Assembly: GCF_020829595.1 (NCBI RefSeq)
Contig: NZ_JAIVFW010000058.1
Span: forward strand, 1-48,642
Origin: Nostoc sp. CHAB 5844
GTDB lineage: Bacteria > Cyanobacteriota > Cyanobacteriia > Cyanobacteriales > Nostocaceae
Direction of reading: 5' to 3'
Length of the DNA: 48,642 bases
Shown here: piece by piece, positions 31,465 to 38,785 of the stretch
Numbering within the stretch: the stretch's first letter is position 1
How the letters are laid out: every line of letters starts with the position of its first letter
The notes under the pieces: model-generated
The model's database searches: none
What the model was told of the DNA's origin: nothing
The model's input: only the letters and a program-made list of their open reading frames with translations
Translations under genes and position numbers: made by a program

Positions 31465-31513
31465 TTGACACTCAGCCAAAATCTGCCAATATGAAATTAT
31501 ATGTAAATTTCAT
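31465..31513 (+). promoter_or_regulatory. Promoter and palindromic operator of the phd-like gene
   Basis: TTGACA (31465-31470) makes a consensus -35 box, with AATATG (31488-31493) as a weak -10 after 17 bp. ATGAAATT (31491-31498) and AATTTCAT (31506-31513) form an 8-bp inverted repeat covering the -10 and the start site, as expected for an autorepressing Phd antitoxin. Confidence 0.5.
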
Positions 31514-31527
31514 GTTATGGTAGAACA

Positions 31528-31800
31528 ATGCTAGATATTCGTAACATCCATGCTCTTTCTGAATTCCAACGCAACACTAAATATTATGTACAGCAGTTGC
31601 AAGAGACGCACAAACCTTTGGTGTTGACAGTCAACGGCGAGGCTGCTTTGGTTGTGCAGGATGCAGAGTCCTATCAGCAATTATTAGATGAGTTGGAATT
31701 AATTCGTTCTGTGCTGGCTATTAAGCAGTCTCAAGAAGAGTTTGCGGCTGGAAAAGATAGGGATGCAAGAGAAGCCCTACAAGAATTACGGGCAAAGTAG
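31528..31800 (+). CDS. Phd/YefM-family antitoxin, no toxin visible
   Basis: 90 residues. Phd/YefM pattern: LSEFQRNTKYYVQQLQETHK then PLVLTVNGEAALVVQDAESY in the DNA-binding domain, and a charged C-terminal helix (QSQEEFAAGKDRDAREALQE) for the toxin. Normally a RelE or Doc toxin follows; here only a palindrome and other genes do. Orphan antitoxin, or the toxin has been lost. Confidence 0.8.
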   Translation: MLDIRNIHALSEFQRNTKYYVQQLQETHKPLVLTVNGEAALVVQDAESYQQLLDELELIRSVLAIKQSQEEFAAGKDRDAREALQELRAK

Positions 31801-31825
31801 AGACGTAGCAATGCTACGTCTCTAC
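31797..31825. terminator. 29-bp palindrome at the phd stop codon
   Basis: GTAGAGACGTAGCA (31797-31810) and TGCTACGTCTCTAC (31812-31825) are exact complements with one central base. It includes the TAG stop. Related to the repeat at 27624-27646. Confidence 0.5.
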
Positions 31826-31899
31826 TTTGCCGCCCGTTGAACAAGACGCTACGCGATCGCAATGACAGATTTCCAAAGCGTCGCAAAACTTAGAGTTTG

Positions 31900-32076
31900 T
31901 CAACAAGCAAGTCTTTTTCTAAGCTCTGCTTCTAGTTGTTCTGGAGTGCTGACTACTACACGCCCCGGTTTCGCTCTCATAATGCTCAGATAGTGCTGAA
32001 ATGCTTCTTCATCTGCTGGGTGAGCAATCACGTATTTTCGCAGTTCTGACTCACTAAGGCTTAAATAATCGCTCAT
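31900..32076 (-). CDS. Small DUF6887-like protein
   Basis: 58 residues: MSDYLSLSESELRKYVIAHP, ADEEAFQHYLSIMRAKPGRV, then VVSTPEQLEAELRKRLAC. The LSxxELRxYVxAHxxDEEAF pattern matches small cyanobacterial proteins of the DUF6887 type (my recollection). The start overlaps the stop of the gene upstream as ATGA (32073-32076), so it is the second gene of a two-gene unit whose first gene is interrupted by MITEs. Likely a toxin-antitoxin-like or mobile accessory pair; function unknown. Confidence 0.6.
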   Translation of the reverse strand: MSDYLSLSESELRKYVIAHPADEEAFQHYLSIMRAKPGRVVVSTPEQLEAELRKRLAC

Positions 32077-32185
32077 CCGATGATGTTCTCCCCATTACTC
32101 AGAATTTCTATTTGGATAGTTTCGCCTATTAAAATTACGATTCTGCTTGTTCTTTGATCAAATCTAACCAATGCTATATCTCTAA

Positions 32186-32322
32186 TACCAATTTAATGTG
32201 AAGTTGCACATATCTTGATCCCCCTAAATCCCCCTTCAAAAGGTGGACTTGAAGAATTTTCCCCCCTTTTTAAGGGGGGCTAGGGGGGATCGAATTCTAT
32301 GCAGCTTTATAAAAAATTGGTA
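32186..32322. mobile_element. MITE, TACCAATT family, 137-bp variant
   Basis: Perfect 9-bp ends TACCAATTT and AAATTGGTA. The interior differs from the 114-bp copies: CCCCCTAAATCCCCCTTC and CCTTTTTAAGGGGGGCTAGG. The left 20 bases (TGTGAAGTTGCACAT) match those of the other copies. Confidence 0.75.
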
Positions 32323-32439
32323 TATAGCGTTTCCAACTCCAGTGAGGTACAAGATAACCCCTCCCCAACCCTCCCCTTGGTAAGGGGAGGGTGCCGTTAG
32401 GCGGGTGGGGTGTATTTCATAAGCTTGAGAATTGCTATA
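32323..32439. mobile_element. MITE derived from an IS630 element (117 bp)
   Basis: Left end TATAGCGTTTCCAACTCCAG with TGAGGTACAAGATAAC matches the reverse complement of the IS630 end at 86-125, which includes its terminal repeat and part of its transposase 3' coding sequence. The right end GAGAATTGCTATA is a mismatched inverted repeat of the left. The centre holds the CCCTCCCC...GGGGAGGGTG palindrome. Confidence 0.75.
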
Positions 32440-32621
32440 AGTAAATTACTAGCTCGAACACAAAAGTCAAAGAATGCTTTAAGTTGTTCTATGGTCGGTT
32501 CCATGTCTAATGATTGTTTGGTAGCATACAGCAGCATGATAGAAAGTAATTGCCCATTTTTCTGAACGCAGATTTAGCTAAACTAGATTATGCGCTTTTA
32601 CGATTTCGGTGAGGTAATACG
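32440..32621. other. Leader region before the Uma2 gene
   Basis: Mostly occupied by the first exon-like part of the interrupted DUF6888-like gene on the minus strand. From 32538 to 32621 it is the shared upstream region with no further feature seen. Confidence 0.3.
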
Positions 32622-33401
32622 ATGGTCATCGCCGATAAAAACCTGACTTTACCAGATCACACTCAGTTACCAGAGTCCGACGGTACGTTTGTGAAGAATT
32701 TCCAAGAACATCCCCAAAGTATTTTATTAACTGATTCTATTCTGCCACGATTACAAGAAATTCATCCCGATGGATATTATTGCATTGGTCAAGATTCTGG
32801 TATCTATTGGCGGTTAACAGATCCTCCAGAAAAGGGTGCGGAAGCACCAGATTGGTTTTATGTTCCGAATGTTCCTCCATCTCTCAATGGTGAATTCCGT
32901 CGTTCTTATGTATTTTGGCAAGAATTAATTGCGCCATTAATTGTTTTAGAATTTGTGTCGGGAAATGGAGACGAAGAACGAGATGAAACTCCTTACAAAG
33001 GGAAATTTTGGATATACGAAAATATTATCCGTCCTCCTTACTATGGTATTTACGAAGTTAAAAAAGCATCGGTGGAAGTTTATCAATTAGTTGCTAATCA
33101 TTATGAAAAAATGCTTCCTAATGATAGAGGACGTTATGCAATTGCACCTATGGGTGTGGAGTTAGGTATTTGGCAAGGTCGTTATCAAAATGTAGAATTA
33201 CCTTGGTTGCGTTGGTGGGATGAACAAGGTAATTTACTGTTGACGGGAGATGAACGCGCGGAAGTTGAACGTCAACGTGCGGAAGTTGAACGCCAAATTG
33301 CGGAGACTGAACGCCAACGCGCGGAAATGGCTGAACAAGAAAATGCTCGTTTGCGCGAACGTTTACGTGCATTGGGTATTGACCCTGATACGCTGGATTA
33401 G
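32622..33401 (+). CDS. Uma2-family protein with C-terminal coiled coil
   Basis: 259 residues. Uma2 fold with GYYCIGQDSGIYWRLTDPPE, KGAEAPDWFYVPNVPP (catalytic Asp in a PD-like motif), APLIVLEFVSGNGDEERDET (Glu) and GKFWIYENIIRPPYYGIYEV. The C-terminal 45 residues are a charged heptad helix made of repeats of RAEVERQ/IAETERQ, ending LRERLRALGIDPDTLD. This tail is typical of the larger cyanobacterial Uma2 subgroup and may mediate oligomerisation. Confidence 0.85.
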   Translation: MVIADKNLTLPDHTQLPESDGTFVKNFQEHPQSILLTDSILPRLQEIHPDGYYCIGQDSGIYWRLTDPPEKGAEAPDWFYVPNVPPSLNGEFRRSYVFWQELIAPLIVLEFVSGNGDEERDETPYKGKFWIYENIIRPPYYGIYEVKKASVEVYQLVANHYEKMLPNDRGRYAIAPMGVELGIWQGRYQNVELPWLRWWDEQGNLLLTGDERAEVERQRAEVERQIAETERQRAEMAEQENARLRERLRALGIDPDTLD

Positions 33402-33540
33402 TTTATGATAGGCGATCGCAACTTCTCTCCACTAATTGCGATCGCTTCTAATTTATCTCACGCAAAGGCGTGGAGATACAACAGATGTTTACAATTAAAT
33501 AATGAGCAATGAGCGCTGCAATTTTCTGTAAGGTGAATCA

Positions 33541-33855
33541 TCAAGTAACTTGTTCTTTGCGTGTAAATTTCAGTATGCTATTCAAATCTTCTTCTTCCTC
33601 TTTAAAGACGTGATAGAGTTCCCAATTTTGTTGTAGATTCAACCAAAACTCTGCACTATTTCCCAAAAATTTGGCTAACCGCAAGGCAGTGCTTGGTGTT
33701 ACTCCGCGTTTTCCATTTACTAGTTCATTTATACGTTGATAAGGAACGTGAATTGCTTGAGCCAGTTCTGCTTGAGATATTGCCAAAGGTTCTAGAAAGT
33801 CTTTAAGTAAAATTTCTCCAGGATGAGTAGGAGGACGATATTTAGGCATTCTCAT
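33541..33855 (-). CDS. higA: HigA-family antitoxin
   Basis: 104 residues from ATG 33855, which has GAGG 9 nt upstream (an in-frame TTG is at 33870). The PTHPGEILLKDFLEPLAISQ start and helix-turn-helix AELAQAIHVPYQRINELVNG are diagnostic of HigA/VapI antitoxins. The toxin gene lies directly upstream on the same strand, the reversed order usual for HigBA. Confidence 0.9.
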   Translation of the reverse strand: MRMPKYRPPTHPGEILLKDFLEPLAISQAELAQAIHVPYQRINELVNGKRGVTPSTALRLAKFLGNSAEFWLNLQQNWELYHVFKEEEEDLNSILKFTRKEQVT

Positions 33856-33866
33856 TACAATGTACC

Positions 33867-34172
33867 TCAATCATGATAATCTACTATTTCTACTATTTCT
33901 ACTTCACAAGCTCCTTCATGTGTCCACACAAAACATATTCGATATTGCTTGTTAAGCCTAATACTATGCTGCCCTTCTCTGTCACCTTTTAATGCTTCTA
34001 ATTTATTACCAGGCGGTATTTTTATATCATCTAAAGAAATTGCAGCATTCAGTTGGTCTAGTTTTCTGCGTGCAACATCCCAAAGGTTTATCGGACAAGT
34101 TTTTCTAGCTTCTTTTGAATCGCTACCATCAAAAATATTTTCAGTTCCTTTGTCTTTAAATGAGACTATCAT
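33867..34172 (-). CDS. higB: HigB-type RelE-superfamily toxin
   Basis: 101 residues from MIVSFKDKGTENIFDGSDSK (ATG 34172). Typical pattern: ARRKLDQLNAAISLDDIKIP, GNKLEALKGDREGQHSIRLN, then KQYRICFVWTHEGACEVEIV and DYHD at the end. HigB cleaves ribosome-bound mRNA. Stop codon 12 nt before the antitoxin's chosen start; intact operon. Confidence 0.9.
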   Translation of the reverse strand: MIVSFKDKGTENIFDGSDSKEARKTCPINLWDVARRKLDQLNAAISLDDIKIPPGNKLEALKGDREGQHSIRLNKQYRICFVWTHEGACEVEIVEIVDYHD

Positions 34173-34352
34173 AAGTAACATGATAACACAGATATTATGC
34201 TATCACGATTCTGCTTTATATATCATATAAAGTATATAACGTCAATATAAAATTGGCTAAAAACCCTTGAAAATGGATACTTAAAAGTAAGCAAAAAGTA
34301 AGAAATGAATTTTTTGATAAAAGCTGAAATCGTTATAGTGAAGGAGAAATAG

Positions 34353-35180
34353 ATGGTACGACCGCGCAGGTTCTTTGCTCAGCATTGGCTCAAAAGTGAA
34401 AAGGCACTCAACGCAATTGTGCAGGCGGCAGAGTGTAGTATAAATGACCGCATCCTGGAAATTGGGCCAGGTACAGGCATTTTGACTCGTCGTTTACTAC
34501 CTTTGGTACAGTCTTTGGTAGCAGTAGAAATAGACCGGGATTTATGTAAGTTATTAGTAAAAGAATTGGGAAATAAAGAAAATTTTTTGCTATTACAAGG
34601 TGACTTTTTGACATTAGATTTAGAAACGAATTTAGCAGCATTTCCTAAGTTGCAAAACTTCAATAAAGTGGTGGCAAATATCCCCTACAATATCACTGGG
34701 CCAATCATTGAAAAACTATTAGGAACCATCGCTAAACCTAACCCCAAACCATTCGATTCGATAGTGCTATTAATTCAAAAAGAAGTAGCGGAAAGATTAT
34801 ATGCAAAACCAAGTTCCAAAACTTTTGGTGCGTTATCGGTAAGGGTGCAGTATTTGGCAGAATGTGAGTTAATTTGTACAGTTCCCGCAGGTGCATTTTA
34901 CCCACCACCAAAAGTAGACTCAGCTGTTGTGCGGTTGCGTCCTCGTCAGTTAGAAATTCTCGCTAATGACCCGCGAAGATTAGAGAATCTGGTAAAGTTA
35001 GGTTTTGGGTCAAAGCGTAAAATGTTGCGGAATAATTTGCAATCTGTAATTGACCGCGATCGCCTGACCCACTTACTGGAACAATTAGAAATAAATTCCC
35101 AAGCAAGAGCTGAAGACATCAGCACTCAGCAATGGGTAACTCTCGCTAATGAAGTAGGAAGTGTGAAGTCTGAAGTCTGA
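34353..35180 (+). CDS. rsmA: 16S rRNA (adenine1518/1519-N6)-dimethyltransferase
   Basis: 275 residues. Starts MVRPRRFFAQHWLKSEKALN, with the strong ribosome-binding site AAGGAG 8 nt upstream. SAM-binding motif RILEIGPGTGILTRRLL, acidic end VAVEIDRDLC, and the catalytic NIPYNITGPII (NxxY motif). C-terminal LVKLGFGSKRKMLRNNLQ as in KsgA. It dimethylates two adenines of helix 45 in the small ribosomal subunit. Followed by ispE, the usual order in many cyanobacteria. Confidence 0.95.
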   Translation: MVRPRRFFAQHWLKSEKALNAIVQAAECSINDRILEIGPGTGILTRRLLPLVQSLVAVEIDRDLCKLLVKELGNKENFLLLQGDFLTLDLETNLAAFPKLQNFNKVVANIPYNITGPIIEKLLGTIAKPNPKPFDSIVLLIQKEVAERLYAKPSSKTFGALSVRVQYLAECELICTVPAGAFYPPPKVDSAVVRLRPRQLEILANDPRRLENLVKLGFGSKRKMLRNNLQSVIDRDRLTHLLEQLEINSQARAEDISTQQWVTLANEVGSVKSEV

Positions 35181-35210
35181 AATTAATACTTCAGAATTCA
35201 GACTTCACAC
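35161..35210. repeat. 14-bp inverted repeat at the rsmA/ispE junction
   Basis: GTGTGAAGTCTGAA (35161-35174) and TTCAGACTTCACAC (35197-35210) are exact complements. The left arm is within the last codons of rsmA. Could attenuate or separate rsmA and ispE expression, or be a dispersed repeat: GTGTGAAGTATGAAGG occurs at about 9217. Confidence 0.5.
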
Positions 35211-35239
35211 TTCATCCTTTATCCTTAATTTTTTTGAAC

Positions 35240-36193
35240 ATGCGTTCCTACAGTTTAATTGCTCCTGCCAAAATCAACTTATATCTGGAAATCATCGGCG
35301 ATCGCCCTGATGGTTATCATGAGTTAGTGATGATTTTGCAAAGTATCGACCTCGCCGACAAAATTCATGTCCGCGCCATCAGTGACGCAACCATCCGCAT
35401 CCACTGCAACCACCCGCAAGTACCCACAGATAAAACTAATCTGATATATCGCGCCGCAGAATTGATGGCGAAACAATTTCCGGAAGCTGCGGCTAAATAT
35501 GGCGGAGTAGAAATTACACTTGAGAAAAACATCCCTGTAGCAGCTGGGTTAGCAGGAGGTTCGACAAACGCCGCAGCGGTATTGGTAGGGATAGATTTAC
35601 TGTGGAACTTGGGACTCACCCAAACAGAAATTGAAGAATTGGGAGCTAGTCTAGGTTCAGATATACCATTTTGTGTGGCTGGTGGTACAGCGATCGCCAC
35701 AGGTAGAGGTGAACAACTTGCGCCACTGCCAAGTTTAGATCATATATATATAGTATTGGCGAAATATCGTAGTCTAGAAGTTTCTACTGCTTGGGCATAC
35801 AAAACCTATTGTCAAGAATTTGGCAGTACCTATATTAGAAACACCGAAGATTTAGCAGCGCGTGCTGCGGCCGTTCATTCTGGTGAGATAGTCAAAGCAA
35901 TCATCCATAAAGATGCAACAGAAATTTCCCAAAAATTGCATAATGATTTAGAGCGTGTTGTCTTAAGCGCTCATCCTCAAGTCATGCAACTGCGCGAACT
36001 CTTTGCAACTCAACCAGGAGTTCTAGGAACAATGATGTCTGGTTCCGGGCCAAGTGTCTTTGCAATAGTCGAGTCTGAACAACAAGCCCAAGCAGTGACA
36101 CAACAAATCAGACAAGCAATACCCGATGAAGATTTAGAATTGTTTGTGACTCGCACCATCACACACGGCATTCAGATAGCATCTTCAGTCTAA
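35240..36193 (+). CDS. ispE: 4-(cytidine 5'-diphospho)-2-C-methyl-D-erythritol kinase
   Basis: 317 residues from ATG 35240. GHMP-kinase fold: YSLIAPAKINLYLEIIGDRP with DGYHEL at the substrate site, the ATP-binding motif NIPVAAGLAGGSTNAAAV (about 98-115), GSDIPFCVAGGTAIATGRGE, and the third motif TMMSGSGPSVFAIV near the end. It catalyses the fourth step of the MEP pathway, making isoprenoid precursors for carotenoids, chlorophyll and quinones. Gene downstream of rsmA. Confidence 0.95.
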   Translation: MRSYSLIAPAKINLYLEIIGDRPDGYHELVMILQSIDLADKIHVRAISDATIRIHCNHPQVPTDKTNLIYRAAELMAKQFPEAAAKYGGVEITLEKNIPVAAGLAGGSTNAAAVLVGIDLLWNLGLTQTEIEELGASLGSDIPFCVAGGTAIATGRGEQLAPLPSLDHIYIVLAKYRSLEVSTAWAYKTYCQEFGSTYIRNTEDLAARAAAVHSGEIVKAIIHKDATEISQKLHNDLERVVLSAHPQVMQLRELFATQPGVLGTMMSGSGPSVFAIVESEQQAQAVTQQIRQAIPDEDLELFVTRTITHGIQIASSV

Positions 36194-36355
36194 GTCAAAC
36201 TTGTGACTGAATTTTGCCAGCAGCGAAAATAATTAACCCCTTCAAATAGTTCCAGCCAAGCCCAAGTAAATAAGGAGCCAGTTGCCATGGTCTCAAACAC
36301 TATAATTACTTCTCTCTCAGTTGTTTATCGTTACTCCAAAGAAAGGACTTTGAAA

Positions 36356-36838
36356 ATGAACAAACTTTCAGTGATGATTCCCTTATCTGTCTTAGCTTTT
36401 GGCAGTGTATTTGTTAATCACCAGGCAAGCTCCTCACCCAATACTTATACTCAATTTGTTACCCGTGAAGTTTTGGCTAGTGGCTATCCTACCCCAGATA
36501 AAAAGCAGATTCTTGAACTTGTGCGCTATACCATTGCACCAAAAACAAAACTTCCGACGCATACTCATCCGGGGATGCAAATCGAAAAAGTAGAGGCGGG
36601 AACTTTAACTTATACTGTTGTAAAAGGAGAAGCGAAAGTAACCAAAGCCGATAGCACAGAATTAGTTCTTCAACAAGGTCAAACTACAAAGCTGACAGTG
36701 GGAGATTCTTTAGTTGAACCTGCCAATATGGTTCATTATGGAGAAAACCAAACAAATAAACCTGTTATTCTTTTGTCTGCTTCTCTATTTAATGCAAATC
36801 AACCAAAAGCTATTTTATTCAGACCAGAAAACCGATAA
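36356..36838 (+). CDS. Exported cupin-domain protein
   Basis: 160 residues from ATG 36356, preceded by AAAGGA; an upstream ATG at 36287 is in frame but less likely. Signal peptide MNKLSVMIPLSVLAFGSVFV. The cupin core has the metal-binding motif LPTHTHPGMQIEKVEAGTLT and the second motif VGDSLVEPANMVHYGEN. It may bind a small ligand or metal in the periplasm; the enzyme activity, if any, cannot be told. It faces the pentapeptide gene, whose stop codon lies 4 bp beyond. Confidence 0.8.
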   Translation: MNKLSVMIPLSVLAFGSVFVNHQASSSPNTYTQFVTREVLASGYPTPDKKQILELVRYTIAPKTKLPTHTHPGMQIEKVEAGTLTYTVVKGEAKVTKADSTELVLQQGQTTKLTVGDSLVEPANMVHYGENQTNKPVILLSASLFNANQPKAILFRPENR

Positions 36839-36841
36839 AAT

Positions 36842-38743
36842 TTACCCCAATTGCGTGAGTGCTTCTCTGATAGAGTTAGCAAATGTACCATCTGGTATGG
36901 CATCAGGAAGCTGCTGACCTTGTAAAGTCAGCAGTTGTTTGAAAATCGAATCTTTCTCTGCCTCACTTAAAAGCACTTGCTTAATTAGTTCCGCCTGAGT
37001 TTCTGTTGTTGTAGCTACATTTTTTCCCTGTAATTTAGTTCTCAGATTTCCCAGAGTAGTTGTTACCTCCACTGGGTTAGAACTATTAGCAACGATATTG
37101 CGAACTTGCTGTGCGGCTTCACGGTACTCTATTTGTCCAGAACCAGCCAGGTTAGTAATGGTGCTACCAGTGATGGTGAAACTATTACCAAATGAACGTT
37201 TACTCAATTCTTTAATTGCCTCTGCATGATTTTCAGCAATGCCTAATAGCTGGTTAATTTGTTGTTCTTTAGATGCCAGCAGTTGTTGTAAATAGGAATC
37301 ATTCAGGTGTTTCTCTACTTCATAGGTAGGAACATTCTGATTATGAGTTACCTTAACAACCCACAAATCTCCGCGTTTCTCAATTCCCTGAAGTTGTAAT
37401 CCTAAACCCTCATCTTCTAATTGAAGTTTTTGCCAGGTGAAGGCGAAGGCACGCCAATTTAATCCTTCTTTGAAAACTAATTCGACAACATTACCAACTT
37501 CTTGATAGAGAGATTCAAATTCGCCGGGTTCAAAGTTGCGATTTATAGGAAAGCGATCGCATGGCTTGCCTTTATTATCTAATTTACGATAAATATAATC
37601 ACACTGGACATTAGTAAAACAAGTTTGCTCGGTGACACTCCAATTTTGAATGCAGATTCCAGTTAACTTCGCACCTGTGAAGTCAACGTTTACACATTGA
37701 GCGTGGACTAAAATTGCATCTCGTAAATCTGCACCACTTAAATCTGCGCCATTGAGGTTCGTATAAGTAAAGTTGAAATCTCGCAAATTCGCCTCTTTTA
37801 AATATGCTCCTTGCAAGTTTAAATAACTAAAATCAGTATCATTGCTACATCCATCTACCAACAGCTTTTGCACCTTGGGATTATCTAAATCTAGATAACG
37901 ATTATTTAGTCTGGCTCTATTTAATCCTTTTACACATCTTAAACAAGTTCTGTAAAATTTTTTGCCTCTGAAGTCAGTATTTGCTAATATAGCATCAGTA
38001 AAATCTATACCGCTCAAATCTAAATTATAAAAAGAGGTACTCCCCCAAGTGCTGAGAGCGATCGCCCAAGATTTAAAAAACAAAAAATTAGCCTTTGGCT
38101 TATTACTAAAATTGGTAACTGCGAAACTCGCTTTTATAATGGACAAACTCACAACCAACCCTGTCAATAGTTTACTGACAGTGAGGAGTTCTGTAGAAGG
38201 ATTAGCAACTAAGTAGGCAACAAAAACAGACAAAAGAATAATTAGAAGTGCTACGCATACTTTTATATATTGATAGCGATTATTCCACAAAATATAAATT
38301 AGTGCAAAAGATAGGCTAGTAGCTAAAAAACTTAAAAAAGCTATAGCTAAATAAGGTATTGTAAAAATCAAAAAAATATAATCTATACTTTTGAAGATTA
38401 TTAAAGAGATAATCAATAATATCAAAGTGCTAAGAGTAGCTTTCCATAAACCACTTATCAGACTAACACGACTCGTCTCAATTAACCAAATACTTAATAC
38501 TATAATCGTATATATAATAAATATAACACTCTTATCTCCAAGCAATAATAAACCTAAAGAACGACCAATATAAGCACTTACTGCACCTATAAGGCTTCCC
38601 ACCAAAATTGCCACAATAATTATGATTAATAAAAATATCACTTTGAATATGGGTTTATGCCCACAAACAATACCTTTAAGATTAGGATTTAACGATGCTT
38701 GGGTGAATTTTTTGCCAAGATAGCTGTTATTAGATTGAGCCAT
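36842..38743 (-). CDS. Membrane pentapeptide-repeat protein with C-terminal signalling motif
   Basis: 633 residues. N-terminal half: four to six transmembrane helices (from about 30, for example VIFLLIIIIVAILVGSLIGA, to about 215). Then pentapeptide repeats (about 240-375) such as YNLDLSGIDFTDAILANTDF and LNGADLSGADLRDAI. A soluble domain follows (about 395-480) with WRAFAFTWQKLQLEDEG. Near 535-560 is FTITGSTITNLAGSGQIEYRE, which recurs in the CHAT protease at 40740. The tail is helical. Probably a membrane receptor or scaffold for the protease genes that diverge from it: only 42 bp separates it from the trypsin gene. Confidence 0.75.
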   Translation of the reverse strand: MAQSNNSYLGKKFTQASLNPNLKGIVCGHKPIFKVIFLLIIIIVAILVGSLIGAVSAYIGRSLGLLLLGDKSVIFIIYTIIVLSIWLIETSRVSLISGLWKATLSTLILLIISLIIFKSIDYIFLIFTIPYLAIAFLSFLATSLSFALIYILWNNRYQYIKVCVALLIILLSVFVAYLVANPSTELLTVSKLLTGLVVSLSIIKASFAVTNFSNKPKANFLFFKSWAIALSTWGSTSFYNLDLSGIDFTDAILANTDFRGKKFYRTCLRCVKGLNRARLNNRYLDLDNPKVQKLLVDGCSNDTDFSYLNLQGAYLKEANLRDFNFTYTNLNGADLSGADLRDAILVHAQCVNVDFTGAKLTGICIQNWSVTEQTCFTNVQCDYIYRKLDNKGKPCDRFPINRNFEPGEFESLYQEVGNVVELVFKEGLNWRAFAFTWQKLQLEDEGLGLQLQGIEKRGDLWVVKVTHNQNVPTYEVEKHLNDSYLQQLLASKEQQINQLLGIAENHAEAIKELSKRSFGNSFTITGSTITNLAGSGQIEYREAAQQVRNIVANSSNPVEVTTTLGNLRTKLQGKNVATTTETQAELIKQVLLSEAEKDSIFKQLLTLQGQQLPDAIPDGTFANSIREALTQLG

Positions 38744-38785
38744 ATTAAACTTCTACGCTTAAAAAGAAATTCAGGAGTAGTAAAT

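Larger units (their letters stand above)
32073..32537 (-). pseudogene. DUF6888-like gene interrupted by two adjacent MITEs
   Basis: The N-terminal part lies at 32440-32537 (start ATG 32537 or 32504): MEPTIEQLKAFFDFCVRASN. The C-terminal part lies at 32073-32185: RDIALVRFDQRTSRIVILIG, then ETIQIEILSNGENIIG. Between them are the MITEs at 32186-32439. Joining the outer parts with a plausible loss of the target repeat restores NLL-(Y or I)-RDIALVRFD, the expected family sequence. The gene must be inactivated unless a new start is used for the second half. Confidence 0.75.
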
